64,000 nt of DNA. Source: JAAZMA01 sp036720245 (GTDB lineage: Bacteria > Bacillota > Clostridia > Tissierellales > Tepidimicrobiaceae). The translations under genes and the position numbers were made by a program. Under the pieces are notes generated by a model. That model saw only the letters and a list, made by a program, of their open reading frames with translations. It was not told the origin of the DNA and made no database searches. This document shows positions 25,346 to 34,269 of the stretch, piece after piece (position 1 is the first letter of the stretch; every line of letters starts with the position of its first letter). The DNA is taken from contig DAIMNI010000001.1 of the NCBI GenBank assembly GCA_036720245.1, forward strand, positions 1 to 64,000, given 5' to 3'.

Positions 25346-26631
25346 ATTTTAATATGCCCTACAATACTATTGAGTTCATTAGCTATACTAGAGAGATTTT
25401 GTATAGAGGCAGTTATTTCCTCCATAGATGCTAAATTAGACTCTACTGCAGCGGCACTGGTTTCAGAGGCTGCTGTAGTTTCCTCTGATATGGCTGATAT
25501 TTCTGTGGCTCTTTCTAATATATATCCACTATTATTCCTTACCTCTTTTGCAGTTTCAGTAATCTCTATTATGGCAGAATTTATTTGGTCAATAGCCAGT
25601 AATAAAGAATCAAAGGAAGCTTTAGTAGAGGTAGCTGTATCTACGCTTTTTTGCACTACATTGATTACCTCATCTACACTATTAACTGCTTTAGTACTAC
25701 TATTGCTTACGTTTTGGGTAATAGAAGATATTTCCTGTGAATAGGAATGAGTAGCATCTGCTAATTTGCTAATTTCCTCTGCTACAACTGCAAATCCTCT
25801 ACCAGCATCTCCAGCCCTAGCAGCTTCTATGGCAGCATTTAATGCTAATAGATTGGTTTGTTCTGCAATCTCATTTATGATAAGTACAATATTATCAATA
25901 TTTTTAATTTGATTATTTAAATCAGCTATTATTTTAGAAGTGTCTTTTGTATTGCTTTCTATGGAACTAATCATTCCCATTATATTGTCTAAAGCAATAT
26001 TCCCTTCTTGAGCAGAACTAGCCATAAAAACAGATAATTCAGTAGCCTGTTCTGCATAATTATCTGTATCCTGAGATAGTTGGTTTAAATTAGAAATAGC
26101 TTCACTTAATTCATTGATATTTTTAGAAGTATCCTCTGAACCATTGGCAATTTCATTTACAGATTGGGCTATATTTTCTACAGAAACAGTAGTATCCTCA
26201 AGTATAGAAGCTAAATCTTCCGAATTCTTAGATAAAATATTAGAATTAGACTTAATTCCTATTGCCATATCCTTACCGTTTTTTACTACTTGATTTAAGG
26301 CATTATTAATATTAGGCAGTTTTTTTATCTCCTTAATTTCCTCTATAGCAGTATAATCACCTTGTGCTATATTTTCAATATTTAAAAGCAATCGTCTTAA
26401 GGATGTCCCTATGATCTTGTCAAAAATAATATAAAGCACAATCCCGGCAATTAGCATATTTACAATAGCTGATACTAATATGGCCATTTGTGGGCTAAGA
26501 CTTGAATCAAGCCCAATTAATTGAAATATAATATTAGATATAGATACACTTAAAAATACAGCTATGAAAGTGTATATTAAAAGTTTTGTCTTTAAAGTGC
26601 TGGCTTTTTTAGTTTTTTCTTTATTTTCCAA
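25342..26631 (-). CDS. Methyl-accepting chemotaxis protein without an extracellular domain
   Basis: About 429 residues from a TTG at 26631 preceded by AGGGGGCG; upstream ATG and TTG codons at 26676 and 26685 have no Shine-Dalgarno, so the start is uncertain. Two membrane segments lie at about 16-38 and 50-72, joined by only about 12 residues, so there is no periplasmic-type sensor domain. A HAMP-like linker and a long coiled-coil signalling domain follow, with the hairpin tip EQTNLLALNAAIEAARAG. The signal must be sensed in the membrane, in the cytoplasm or through a partner. Its end overlaps the adenosyltransferase end by 4 nt, tail to tail. Confidence 0.88.
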   Translation of the reverse strand: MENKEKTKKASTLKTKLLIYTFIAVFLSVSISNIIFQLIGLDSSLSPQMAILVSAIVNMLIAGIVLYIIFDKIIGTSLRRLLLNIENIAQGDYTAIEEIKEIKKLPNINNALNQVVKNGKDMAIGIKSNSNILSKNSEDLASILEDTTVSVENIAQSVNEIANGSEDTSKNINELSEAISNLNQLSQDTDNYAEQATELSVFMASSAQEGNIALDNIMGMISSIESNTKDTSKIIADLNNQIKNIDNIVLIINEIAEQTNLLALNAAIEAARAGDAGRGFAVVAEEISKLADATHSYSQEISSITQNVSNSSTKAVNSVDEVINVVQKSVDTATSTKASFDSLLLAIDQINSAIIEITETAKEVRNNSGYILERATEISAISEETTAASETSAAAVESNLASMEEITASIQNLSSIANELNSIVGHIKI

Positions 26632-26826
26632 TACAATCGCCCCCTTATTATTCTTAATTATAATATACTTTGCCATATAATTCAATTATATTTATGAGAT
26701 TTTGTCGAATATAGGGCATAAGCAATAGTTTTATATAGACATCATTGTTATACAAAAAACTTTGTGTTTTAAGGTCTATTATGATATTATAAAACAAAGT
26801 ACCTAATATTTTTAGTGGGTGATGCT

Positions 26827-27951
26827 ATGCTTAATAAAGAAGAGATTAATCTTTTAAATAGGGAAATTGAAGAATATAGTAATTTAAATTATCAAGTACT
26901 TGAAAGTATGGCAGATTGGGTAAGAGTAGTAGATTATGATGGCAATATACTATATGCAAATAAATCTATGAAGGATTTTGTAGGGGAAAATATTATAGGC
27001 ATGAAATGTTATAGGGCTTGTGGAAATACAGAACCTTGTGGCTTTTGTATTTCTAAAAGAAGCATTGAAACTAGAGAAACCATACAAAAAGAAGAAATCA
27101 TAAAGGGAAGATATTTTACTGTAAAATCTTCTCCAGTCTTAGATCATCATGGTCAAGTAATAGCAGCAGTTGAAGTATTTAGGGATGTAACTAGAGAAAG
27201 AAAATTAGAACTAGAATTAATTGAAAAAAATACTAAAATGAGCGATGATCTAGTATTTGCAAAAAGACTTCAATATAAGATATTACCCAAGGCTGGCATA
27301 TATGGTAATTTAAAAATAGAACATCTTTACAAGCCTTGTGAGATGTTAAGTGGAGATATATTTGACATATATTATATAGATAAGGACAATATAGGAATAT
27401 ATATATGCGATGTAGTCGGGCATGGTGTTACGGCTTCTATGATGACTATGTTTGTAAAACAAAATATGAGGACTATTAAAAATGATACCTTAAACCCTTC
27501 TAGGGTTTTAAAGGAATTGCACAAAAGATTTATCGCATTAGATTTAGGTTCAGATAAATATTTCACTATATTCTATGGAGTGTTTAACACTAAGGATGGA
27601 AGCTTTAAATATTCCAATGCAGGACATAATTGTATCCCCATTAAATTTAATTCTGAAGAAATAACATTATTAAAGACCAATGGTTTTCCTATATCCTCAA
27701 TTTTTAATGAAATAAATTATACAGAAAATGAAATTAAATTAAAATTAGAAGATAAAATATTATTTTATACCGATGGAATTACAGAGGTAAAAAATATCCA
27801 TGGAGAAGAATTTGGCATAGAGAGAATAATAAAGATTATAAAAGAAAATAAAAAGGATATATTAAATAGAATAGTTAATAATGTGGAAAACTTTAGATGG
27901 GGAGAACAAGAAGATGATTTTGCAATAGTTCTAATGGAAGTATTGAATTAA
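26827..27951 (+). CDS. PAS domain plus PP2C-type (SpoIIE/RsbU-like) phosphatase
   Basis: 374 residues from the ATG at 26827. The PAS domain (about 15-130) contains a cysteine cluster CYRACGNTEPCGFC, spaced C-x3-C-x7-C-x2-C by my reading. A short helix then leads into a PP2C phosphatase with SGDIFDIYYID, CDVVGHGVTASM and the C-terminal FYTDGITE and DDFAIVLM metal-binding motifs. Such proteins dephosphorylate anti-anti-sigma factors in partner-switching systems, but no partner gene is adjacent. It is divergent from the chemotaxis receptor. Confidence 0.9.
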   Translation: MLNKEEINLLNREIEEYSNLNYQVLESMADWVRVVDYDGNILYANKSMKDFVGENIIGMKCYRACGNTEPCGFCISKRSIETRETIQKEEIIKGRYFTVKSSPVLDHHGQVIAAVEVFRDVTRERKLELELIEKNTKMSDDLVFAKRLQYKILPKAGIYGNLKIEHLYKPCEMLSGDIFDIYYIDKDNIGIYICDVVGHGVTASMMTMFVKQNMRTIKNDTLNPSRVLKELHKRFIALDLGSDKYFTIFYGVFNTKDGSFKYSNAGHNCIPIKFNSEEITLLKTNGFPISSIFNEINYTENEIKLKLEDKILFYTDGITEVKNIHGEEFGIERIIKIIKENKKDILNRIVNNVENFRWGEQEDDFAIVLMEVLN

Positions 27952-27985
27952 AAAAGGCCTTAGGGGGTAACTTCTAAGGCCTTTT
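27952..27985 (+). terminator. Hairpin terminator candidate
   Basis: AAAAGGCCTTAG (27952-27963) pairs perfectly with CTAAGGCCTTTT (27974-27985). The T-run is only four bases, so termination may be partial, with readthrough into pgi. Confidence 0.65.
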
Positions 27986-28013
27986 AAAAATTATAAATAA
28001 TTGGAGGTATAAA

Positions 28014-29324
28014 ATGAAAAAGATTAGATTAGATTATTCTAATAGCTTTATAAGGGAAGATGAAATACAAAATATAATGCCTTTTTTAGATATTTCCCAT
28101 AGACTTCTCTATGGTAAAGAAGGGGCTGGAAATGATTATTTAGGATGGGTAGACTATCCTAAAGATTATAATCGAGAAGAGTTTAAAAAGATAAAGGCTG
28201 CAGCAGAAAAAATTCAAGAAGATTCAGATGCCTTTATTGTAATAGGTATTGGAGGTTCTTATCTTGGGGCAAGGGCATGTATAGAAGCCTTAAACCATAA
28301 TTTCTATAATAATCTAGACCCTAAAAAAAGGAAAACCCCAGAAATTTATTATGTGGGAAACAATATAAGTAGTGATTATATATTAGAACTATTAGAATTA
28401 GTAGAAGACAAGAAAATTAGCATCAATGTTATATCTAAATCAGGAACTACCTTAGAACCAGCTTTAGCCTTTAGAATTTTTAAGGAGTTTATGGAAAATA
28501 AATATGGCAAAGAAGAGGCTAAAAAAAGAATATATATTACTACAGATGAAAACAAAGGTGCATTAAGGGAATTAGCTAATAGGGAAGGCTACACTTCCTT
28601 TATTATTCCAGATGATATAGGAGGAAGATATTCCATATTTACAGCAGTGGGTATGCTACCCATAGCTGTTTCGGGCTTAGATTTAGATAAAATAATGGAA
28701 GGAGCACTATCTGGTATGGAGGATTATTCCAATCCTAATCTATATGAAAATCCTTCCTATGAATATGCAGTAATTAGAAATTTACTTTATAATAAGGGAA
28801 AAGTAATAGAAATACTTGTAAATTATCAGCCTAATTTACACTATTTGGCTGAGTGGTGGAAACAATTATTTGGTGAATCCGAAGGTAAAGACGGAAAGGG
28901 CATATATCCTGCCTCTGTAAGCTTTACCACAGACTTGCACTCTATGGGGCAATGGATACAAGATGGTAGAAGAAATATATTTGAAACTACTTTAAATGTT
29001 GAAAAGCCTAAAAAGGATTTAAGTGTAAAAAAGGATAAGGATAATTTAGATAAACTAAATTTCTTAGAGGGAAAGACCATAGATTATATAAATAAAAAGG
29101 CCTTTGAGGGCACAGTAATGGCACATACCAAGGGCAATGTACCAAATTTAATAATCGATATACCTAGTATGGATGAATATTACTTTGGAAAACTAATATA
29201 TTTCTTCCAAAAATCTTGTGCCATATCTGGATATTTATTGGGAGTAAATCCATTTAATCAGCCAGGGGTAGAAGAATATAAGAAAAATATGTTTAGTTTA
29301 TTGGGAAAATACAAGGATTGTTAA
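28014..29324 (+). CDS. pgi: Glucose-6-phosphate isomerase
   Basis: 436 residues, close to the usual 450 of Firmicute enzymes. Recognisable SIS-fold segments are VIGIGGSYLGARAC, VISKSGTTLEPA (sugar phosphate binding), DDIGGRYSIFTAVG, and the QQ-like region EWWKQLFGESEGKDGKGIYP. It interconverts glucose 6-phosphate and fructose 6-phosphate in glycolysis. Shine-Dalgarno TGGAGG supports the start. A hairpin overlapping the stop codon follows. Confidence 0.96.
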   Translation: MKKIRLDYSNSFIREDEIQNIMPFLDISHRLLYGKEGAGNDYLGWVDYPKDYNREEFKKIKAAAEKIQEDSDAFIVIGIGGSYLGARACIEALNHNFYNNLDPKKRKTPEIYYVGNNISSDYILELLELVEDKKISINVISKSGTTLEPALAFRIFKEFMENKYGKEEAKKRIYITTDENKGALRELANREGYTSFIIPDDIGGRYSIFTAVGMLPIAVSGLDLDKIMEGALSGMEDYSNPNLYENPSYEYAVIRNLLYNKGKVIEILVNYQPNLHYLAEWWKQLFGESEGKDGKGIYPASVSFTTDLHSMGQWIQDGRRNIFETTLNVEKPKKDLSVKKDKDNLDKLNFLEGKTIDYINKKAFEGTVMAHTKGNVPNLIIDIPSMDEYYFGKLIYFFQKSCAISGYLLGVNPFNQPGVEEYKKNMFSLLGKYKDC

Positions 29325-29339
29325 TTAAGTAACAATCCT
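29314..29339 (+). terminator. Hairpin overlapping the pgi stop codon
   Basis: AGGATTGTTA (29314-29323) pairs with TAACAATCCT (29330-29339), followed by CTATTGTTTT. The stop TAA is at the tip of the stem. Confidence 0.6.
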
Positions 29340-29391
29340 CTATTGTTTTATTCTAAATAGTTTGATAATATAGAATGATGGGAGGGATTAT

Positions 29392-30171
29392 ATGGATTTT
29401 AAAAACTTATTATTTAAAAAGGAAAAAAATATTGGCATATTATCTATTAATAGGCCAGATGCATTAAATGCACTAAGTTCAGAGGTTCTCCACGAACTAG
29501 ATCAGGCTATAGATATTATAGACAAAGACGAAGAAATACATATAGTGATACTAACTGGAGAGGGACGAGCCTTTGTAGCTGGTGCGGATATTAAAGAAAT
29601 GAAAGATATGGATGTATTTCAAGCTAGAGAATTTGCAGACTGCGGCTTAAATGTTTTTAGAAAAATAGAATTAATGGAAAAGCCTATTATAGCTGCTGTA
29701 AATGGTTTTGCCCTTGGCGGAGGATGCGAACTATCCATGTGTTGTGATATTAGGATTGCATCTGAAAAGGCTAAGTTTGGCCAACCAGAGGTGGGGCTTG
29801 GAATTATCCCAGGCTTTGCAGGAACTCAAAGACTATCTAGATTAGTTGGTATGGGAAGAGCTAAGGAATTGATTTTTACCACAGATATGATAAATGCAGA
29901 GGAGGCCTATAGAATAGGCTTAGTAAACAAAGTAGTATCGGCAGATCAATTAATGGAAGAAGCCTTAAATATGGCTAATAAGATTGTTGGAAAAGGGCAA
30001 ATAGCCGTAAGATTTGCTAAAACTTCTATTAATCGGGGTATGGAAACAGATATAGAAACAGGAATGGCAATAGAAAGAGATTTATTCGGATTGTGTTTTT
30101 CAACAGAGGATCAAAAAGAGGGAATGGAAGCCTTTTTAGAGAAACGCAATCCAAATTATAAATTAAAATAA
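29392..30171 (+). CDS. crt: Short-chain enoyl-CoA hydratase (crotonase)
   Basis: 259 residues. Crotonase motifs: GEGRAFVAGADIKEM for the first oxyanion strand with the first part of the CoA site, ALGGGCELSMCCDIRIAS with one catalytic Glu, and FGQPEVGLGIIPGFAGTQRL with the second catalytic Glu. Length and sequence match clostridial crt, which hydrates crotonyl-CoA to 3-hydroxybutyryl-CoA (or the reverse) in butyrate metabolism. It is 16 nt upstream of hbd; the two act on consecutive steps. bcd, etfAB and thl are not in the window. Confidence 0.94.
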   Translation: MDFKNLLFKKEKNIGILSINRPDALNALSSEVLHELDQAIDIIDKDEEIHIVILTGEGRAFVAGADIKEMKDMDVFQAREFADCGLNVFRKIELMEKPIIAAVNGFALGGGCELSMCCDIRIASEKAKFGQPEVGLGIIPGFAGTQRLSRLVGMGRAKELIFTTDMINAEEAYRIGLVNKVVSADQLMEEALNMANKIVGKGQIAVRFAKTSINRGMETDIETGMAIERDLFGLCFSTEDQKEGMEAFLEKRNPNYKLK

Positions 30172-30187
30172 TAGTGGAGGTGCTTTT

Positions 30188-31042
30188 ATGCAAAGAATAG
30201 GAATATTAGGAAGAGGAACTATGGCATCAGGTATAGTCCAAATTTTTGCTGAAAAAGATTATGATGTGATTATGTGGGTAAGATCCATTGATGAATCTAA
30301 TCCTCGGGGAAGTTTAAAAGCCTTGGATAAAAGCTTAGGAAGATTAGTTAAAAAAGAAAAAATCACAGAAAAAGACAAAGAAAATATACTTAATAAGGTG
30401 GAAATAACTACAAACTATGAGGACTTAAAAGAATGTGATTTAGTTATTGAAGCTATAGCAGAAGATATGGATATTAAAAAAGCTACTTTCAAAGCGCTAG
30501 ATGAAATATGTAAAAAGGATGCTATTTTAGCAACTAATACATCTTCTTTGTCTATTACTGAAATAGCTGCAGCTACTAATAGACCAGATAAAGTAGTAGG
30601 TATGCATTTCTTTAATCCAGTTCCTGTAATGAAATTAGTAGAAGTTATAAAAGGCATAGGAACTTCCGAAGAAACAGAAGAAAAGATAATGGAATTGTCG
30701 AAAGCACTAGGCAAGACTCCAGTAAAAGTAGAAGAAGCACCAGGCTTTGTAGTAAATAGAATACTTATTCCTATGATTAACGAAGCAGTTGGAATATTAG
30801 GGGATGGAGTTGCTTCAGCAGAAGACATAGACGAAGCCATGAAATTAGGTGCAAACCATCCAATGGGACCTCTAGCTTTAGCAGATTTAATCGGACTAGA
30901 TGTATGTCTCGCCATTATGGATGTATTATATAATGAATTTGGCGACTCTAAATATAGGGCTCATCCATTAATGAGAAAAATGGTGAGAGGTGGATATTTA
31001 GGTAGAAAAACTGGGCGAGGTTTCTTTGATTATTCTAAATAA
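30188..31042 (+). CDS. hbd: 3-hydroxybutyryl-CoA dehydrogenase
   Basis: 284 residues. N-terminal NAD(P) motif GILGRGTMASGI, the catalytic serine region ATNTSSLSITEIA, the catalytic His in MHFFNPVPVMKLVEV, and the C-terminal FVVNRILIPMINEA and DLIGLDVCL dimer helices. It reduces acetoacetyl-CoA to 3-hydroxybutyryl-CoA. The nucleotide motif has Arg (GRGTM) where many homologues have an uncharged residue, which might influence cofactor choice; this is speculative. Co-transcribed with crt. Confidence 0.94.
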   Translation: MQRIGILGRGTMASGIVQIFAEKDYDVIMWVRSIDESNPRGSLKALDKSLGRLVKKEKITEKDKENILNKVEITTNYEDLKECDLVIEAIAEDMDIKKATFKALDEICKKDAILATNTSSLSITEIAAATNRPDKVVGMHFFNPVPVMKLVEVIKGIGTSEETEEKIMELSKALGKTPVKVEEAPGFVVNRILIPMINEAVGILGDGVASAEDIDEAMKLGANHPMGPLALADLIGLDVCLAIMDVLYNEFGDSKYRAHPLMRKMVRGGYLGRKTGRGFFDYSK

Positions 31043-31079
31043 CTTACAATTTGGGGGACAGTCCCCCAAATTGTAAGTT
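31041..31079. terminator. Perfect 19-bp palindrome at the end of hbd
   Basis: AACTTACAATTTGGGGGAC (31041-31059) and its exact complement (31061-31079) surround a single centre base. TTATTTTTATT follows. It overlaps the last two bases of the hbd stop codon and probably terminates crt-hbd. The perfection and the GGGGGACAGTCCCCC core suggest a repeat-derived element. Confidence 0.7.
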
Positions 31080-31145
31080 ATTTTTATTATATTAAAATTT
31101 ATAATGGACACAATAAAATAAAATGCCTTAGAAAGGTGGTGCTAT

Positions 31146-32150
31146 ATGAAAAATTTTTGGAAAACTTTTATTTTATCCATTATATTTTTTACTATTGCAA
31201 TATATTTAGGTTCCCATTCTTATACCAAAATAAATAAAAAAGAAAACTATGCTAATATTGGTACTGCAGAAAAAAAAGATGAAGAGGAAATAGTCAAAGA
31301 GAAAACAGTTAAAGAAAGAATGATTAAAAAAGAAGAAAATTACGATTCATTGGAAGATGCTTTTAAAAATAGCAAGAGGATTAATGCTTTAGTCGTAGGG
31401 TTAGAAGATGTTCGCACTGATACTATAATGTTTGCTTCTTTTCAGCCAGAAGATAAAAAGGTGGATATTATATCTATACCAAGGGATACCTATATACATA
31501 GAAAAGGCTATAATCAAGGGGAGCAGAGAAAAATAAATGCCATATATGGCAATCATGGAATAGCAGGAGTAAAAAAAGCAGTATCTCATTTATTAGAAGG
31601 AGTACCAATCCATCATTATATAATTGTAGATTATAAGGGGGTTGAAAATATTATAGATTATCTAGAGGGGGTAGAAGTAGTAGTGCCATTTCATATGGTA
31701 TATAAAGACCCTACAGCCAAGCCTCCACTGTATATAAATATACCCGAGGGAAAACAGTTATTGGATGGGAAACAATCTTTAAATTTTTTAAGGTATAGAA
31801 AAGGAAATAAAGGGAAATCAGGGTATATAGATGGAGATTTAGGTAGAATTAAGGCACAACAAGAATTTCTAAAATCTTTTGTGGAGAAATCAATATCTTA
31901 TAAACTTCCCGTAGTGGTAAAAAGGGGATTTGAATATATCGAAACAGATATTAATTTAATGGATGGCATAAATTATTCTACTAAGGCTTTGGGAATAAAG
32001 ACAGAGGATTTTAATTTTCAAACTCTACCTGGGAAAAGTGAGTTTAAAAGAATTGATGGGAAACTTTTATCCTATTTTACCCCAAATCTTTTAGATACTA
32101 AAAAACTATTAGAAAACCTATATAAAGTAAAAAAACCCCCTAAATTTTAG
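31146..32150 (+). CDS. LytR-CpsA-Psr (LCP) family cell wall ligase
   Basis: 334 residues: a short cytoplasmic start, one membrane anchor (about 6-22), a lysine/glutamate-rich spacer, then the LCP domain from about 75. The domain shows ALVVGLEDVRTDTIM, SIPRDTYIH with the conserved Arg and Asp, INAIYGNHGIAGVKKAV and NFLRYRKG, which hold the polyprenyl-phosphate-binding arginines. LCP proteins attach glycopolymers to peptidoglycan outside the membrane. AAGGTGG supports the ATG. It is convergent with murC. Confidence 0.93.
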   Translation: MKNFWKTFILSIIFFTIAIYLGSHSYTKINKKENYANIGTAEKKDEEEIVKEKTVKERMIKKEENYDSLEDAFKNSKRINALVVGLEDVRTDTIMFASFQPEDKKVDIISIPRDTYIHRKGYNQGEQRKINAIYGNHGIAGVKKAVSHLLEGVPIHHYIIVDYKGVENIIDYLEGVEVVVPFHMVYKDPTAKPPLYINIPEGKQLLDGKQSLNFLRYRKGNKGKSGYIDGDLGRIKAQQEFLKSFVEKSISYKLPVVVKRGFEYIETDINLMDGINYSTKALGIKTEDFNFQTLPGKSEFKRIDGKLLSYFTPNLLDTKKLLENLYKVKKPPKF

Positions 32151-32156
32151 GGGGTT
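32134..32156 (-). terminator. Terminator of murC, shared with LCP gene end
   Basis: AACCCCCTAAA (32134-32144) pairs with TTTAGGGGGTT (32146-32156). On the minus strand it is followed by seven T, so it works for murC. On the plus strand there is no T-run. It overlaps both stop codons (32148-32150 and 32155-32157). Confidence 0.8.
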
Positions 32157-33555
32157 AAATGGCCTTTTTCTCATCAGTTTCCAATAAGGTATCGCCTATG
32201 GCATATACATTACCTGCACCCATAGTTACTATAATATCTCCTGATTTAGCGTTTTCTAATAGGAAATTTTCAATACTTGCAAAAGAGGACATATATTTAG
32301 CATCTATGCCATTTTTAATCAGGGCTTCTACTAAATCTGTAGAATGAATTGAGCCTGTATTTTTTTCTCTAGCAGCATATATATCTGGTACAATTACTTT
32401 ATCTGCTCGGGAAAAGGCAGTAGCAAAATCATTTAATAAATATTTTGTCCTAGTATAAGTATGAGGTTGGAAAACACACCATAATTGATTATAGCTAGAA
32501 TTTTTTAAGGCTTCCAAAGAAGCTTTAATCTCTGTTGGATGATGGGCATAATCATCTATAATTTTAATACCATTAATAATTCCTTTTACTTCTAATCTTC
32601 TATGAGTGCCTCGATATTCTCCTAGAGCCTTTAATATAATTTCAATAGGAATTCCTAGGGCATGGGTAGTTGCAATACTGGCTAATGCATTATACACATT
32701 GTGAATACCCATTACATTTAGTTTAACTGGATATTTGGCGCCTTCCTTGGTAGTTAAAATAAAATTAGAATAACCTTCCTTTGAAAAGGATATATTTTCA
32801 CAGGAATAATCTGCATTACTATTTATTCCAAATCCAATTACATTAGCTTTAGTACTCGCTATTACTTTATTGGCATTTTTATCATCCATATTTATAATTA
32901 AAAAACCACCATCTTGAATATTTCTTCCATATCCTGCAAAAGTATCTACTATATGATTAATATTTCTAAAATAATCTAAATGATCTTCCTCCATATTTAA
33001 GATTACTGCTATGGTAGGAAAATATTTTAAAATATTCCCCTTATACTCGCAGGCTTCTGTTAATAAATAATCTTTACTTCCTAATTTGACATTTCCACCA
33101 ATTTCATCTAATTTTCCACCTAATAATATTGTAGGATTTAAAATGGAACGGTTTAATATAGTAGCAATCATACTAGTCGTCGTAGTTTTACCATGGGTAC
33201 CAGATATGGCAATGGAATTTGTATAATTTTTCATTAATGCACCTAAAAAAGTAGCCCTATCCACAGTAGGAATACCCTTATTTTGTGCCGCTTCCAATTC
33301 AACATTGTCCATAGAAATGGCATCTGTATATACTATTAAATCCGCATCCCCAATATTGGCCTCATTGTGATTTATGTATATATCAACTCCTAAGGATTTT
33401 AATCTTTCTACTATATGGCTATTGTTTGCATCTGAACCGGAAACCTTATAGCCTTCTGTCAATAAAATTTCCGCTAAACCACTCATACTAATTCCCCCTA
33501 TTCCTATAAAGTGAATATGTGAGTATTTATGGTCTTTTATGCAAAATGTAAACAT
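32155..33555 (-). CDS. murC: UDP-N-acetylmuramate--L-alanine ligase
   Basis: 466 residues from the ATG at 33555, which has TAGGAGG upstream; the longer reading to 33606 is not supported by a Shine-Dalgarno. Mur-ligase features in order: N-terminal UDP-binding IHFIGIGGISMSGLA, ATP loop SGTHGKTTTTSM, EACEYKGN, and DDYAHHPTEI in the C-terminal domain. It adds L-Ala to UDP-MurNAc in peptidoglycan precursor synthesis. It is transcribed against the large cluster and is not in a dcw operon here. Confidence 0.96.
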   Translation of the reverse strand: MFTFCIKDHKYSHIHFIGIGGISMSGLAEILLTEGYKVSGSDANNSHIVERLKSLGVDIYINHNEANIGDADLIVYTDAISMDNVELEAAQNKGIPTVDRATFLGALMKNYTNSIAISGTHGKTTTTSMIATILNRSILNPTILLGGKLDEIGGNVKLGSKDYLLTEACEYKGNILKYFPTIAVILNMEEDHLDYFRNINHIVDTFAGYGRNIQDGGFLIINMDDKNANKVIASTKANVIGFGINSNADYSCENISFSKEGYSNFILTTKEGAKYPVKLNVMGIHNVYNALASIATTHALGIPIEIILKALGEYRGTHRRLEVKGIINGIKIIDDYAHHPTEIKASLEALKNSSYNQLWCVFQPHTYTRTKYLLNDFATAFSRADKVIVPDIYAAREKNTGSIHSTDLVEALIKNGIDAKYMSSFASIENFLLENAKSGDIIVTMGAGNVYAIGDTLLETDEKKAI

Positions 33556-33869
33556 AAATTTACCTCCTAGATTTTTATTAAATAATTTCATTTCTATTAT
33601 TACCAAATTATATATTTTATATTATCTTATTCTGGCTATATAATTTTGCCACTGTTTGATTATATCATATTATTTTTCTAATAAAAAGGCAATAAAAAAG
33701 GATAATTATATTATTAAGTAAAAATAATAGCATAAATGAAGTAAAATGGAAACAATCTTTAAAAAAGATAAAATATTTTTAAAAATAAGAAGGACTTTAT
33801 TGAAAGCATATAGAATACATTAAATATTCAGTACTTTTTTCAAATGACTTCTAGGGAAGGTGGTGAATT
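33556..33869. other. Divergent intergenic region murC/spoVG
   Basis: About 310 nt with no gene. It holds the upstream regions of murC (minus) and spoVG (plus). The only assignable site is the sigma-H-like promoter at 33791-33816. Confidence 0.4.
33791..33816 (+). promoter_or_regulatory. Candidate sigma-H promoter of spoVG
   Basis: AGGACTTT at 33791-33798 and GAAT at 33813-33816 resemble the sigma-H -35 (AGGANTTT) and -10 (GAAT) elements with near-normal spacing. In B. subtilis spoVG is a classical sigma-H gene. Position and gene identity support it; activity is inferred. Confidence 0.5.
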
Positions 33870-33875
33870 TTGACC

Positions 33876-34142
33876 GTGAAGATAACTGACGTAAGAATTA
33901 GAAAAGTTCAAGAAGAAGGTAAAATGAAAGCTATTGTCTCTATAACTTTTGATAATGAGTTTGTGGTCCACGATATAAAAATAATTGATGGACAAAATGG
34001 TTTATTTGTAGCAATGCCTAGTAGAAAAATGGCAGATGGAGAATTTAGAGATATTGCCCATCCCATTAATGCAGAAACTAGGAAAAAGATTCAAGATGCA
34101 ATTTTTGAAGAATATGACAAAGTATTATTATCAGTGGAATAA
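33876..34142 (+). CDS. spoVG: SpoVG, septation/RNA-binding regulator
   Basis: 88 residues from GTG at 33876, which gives MKITDVRIRKV, the normal family N-terminus. A TTG two codons earlier (33870) is possible but sits only 3 nt after GGTGA. The conserved core VVHDIKIIDGQNGLFVAMPSRK and the FRDIAHPIN segment are intact. SpoVG binds nucleic acids and affects septation, sporulation and virulence genes in Firmicutes. It begins the cluster that continues with glmU and prs. Confidence 0.95.
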   Translation: MKITDVRIRKVQEEGKMKAIVSITFDNEFVVHDIKIIDGQNGLFVAMPSRKMADGEFRDIAHPINAETRKKIQDAIFEEYDKVLLSVE

Positions 34143-34165
34143 AGGGACTAAAAGTCCTTTTTTAT
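34141..34165 (+). terminator. Terminator after spoVG
   Basis: AAAGGGACT and AGTCCTTTT form a short stem (one G-U) with a TTTTTTATTTTT tail. Confidence 0.65.
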
Positions 34166-34269
34166 TTTTAAAAAAAAGATTTTTTAAAAAAATTCCCTTT
34201 TATTGTAGACATATAGTTTAAATAGGTTAAAATATAATTTGGATAGAAAATTTAAAACGAGGTGTTAAT

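Noticed and set aside
30415..30915. 166-residue minus-strand frame opposite hbd
   Set aside because: Lies wholly within hbd, lacks a Shine-Dalgarno and has Ser/Ile-rich antisense composition.
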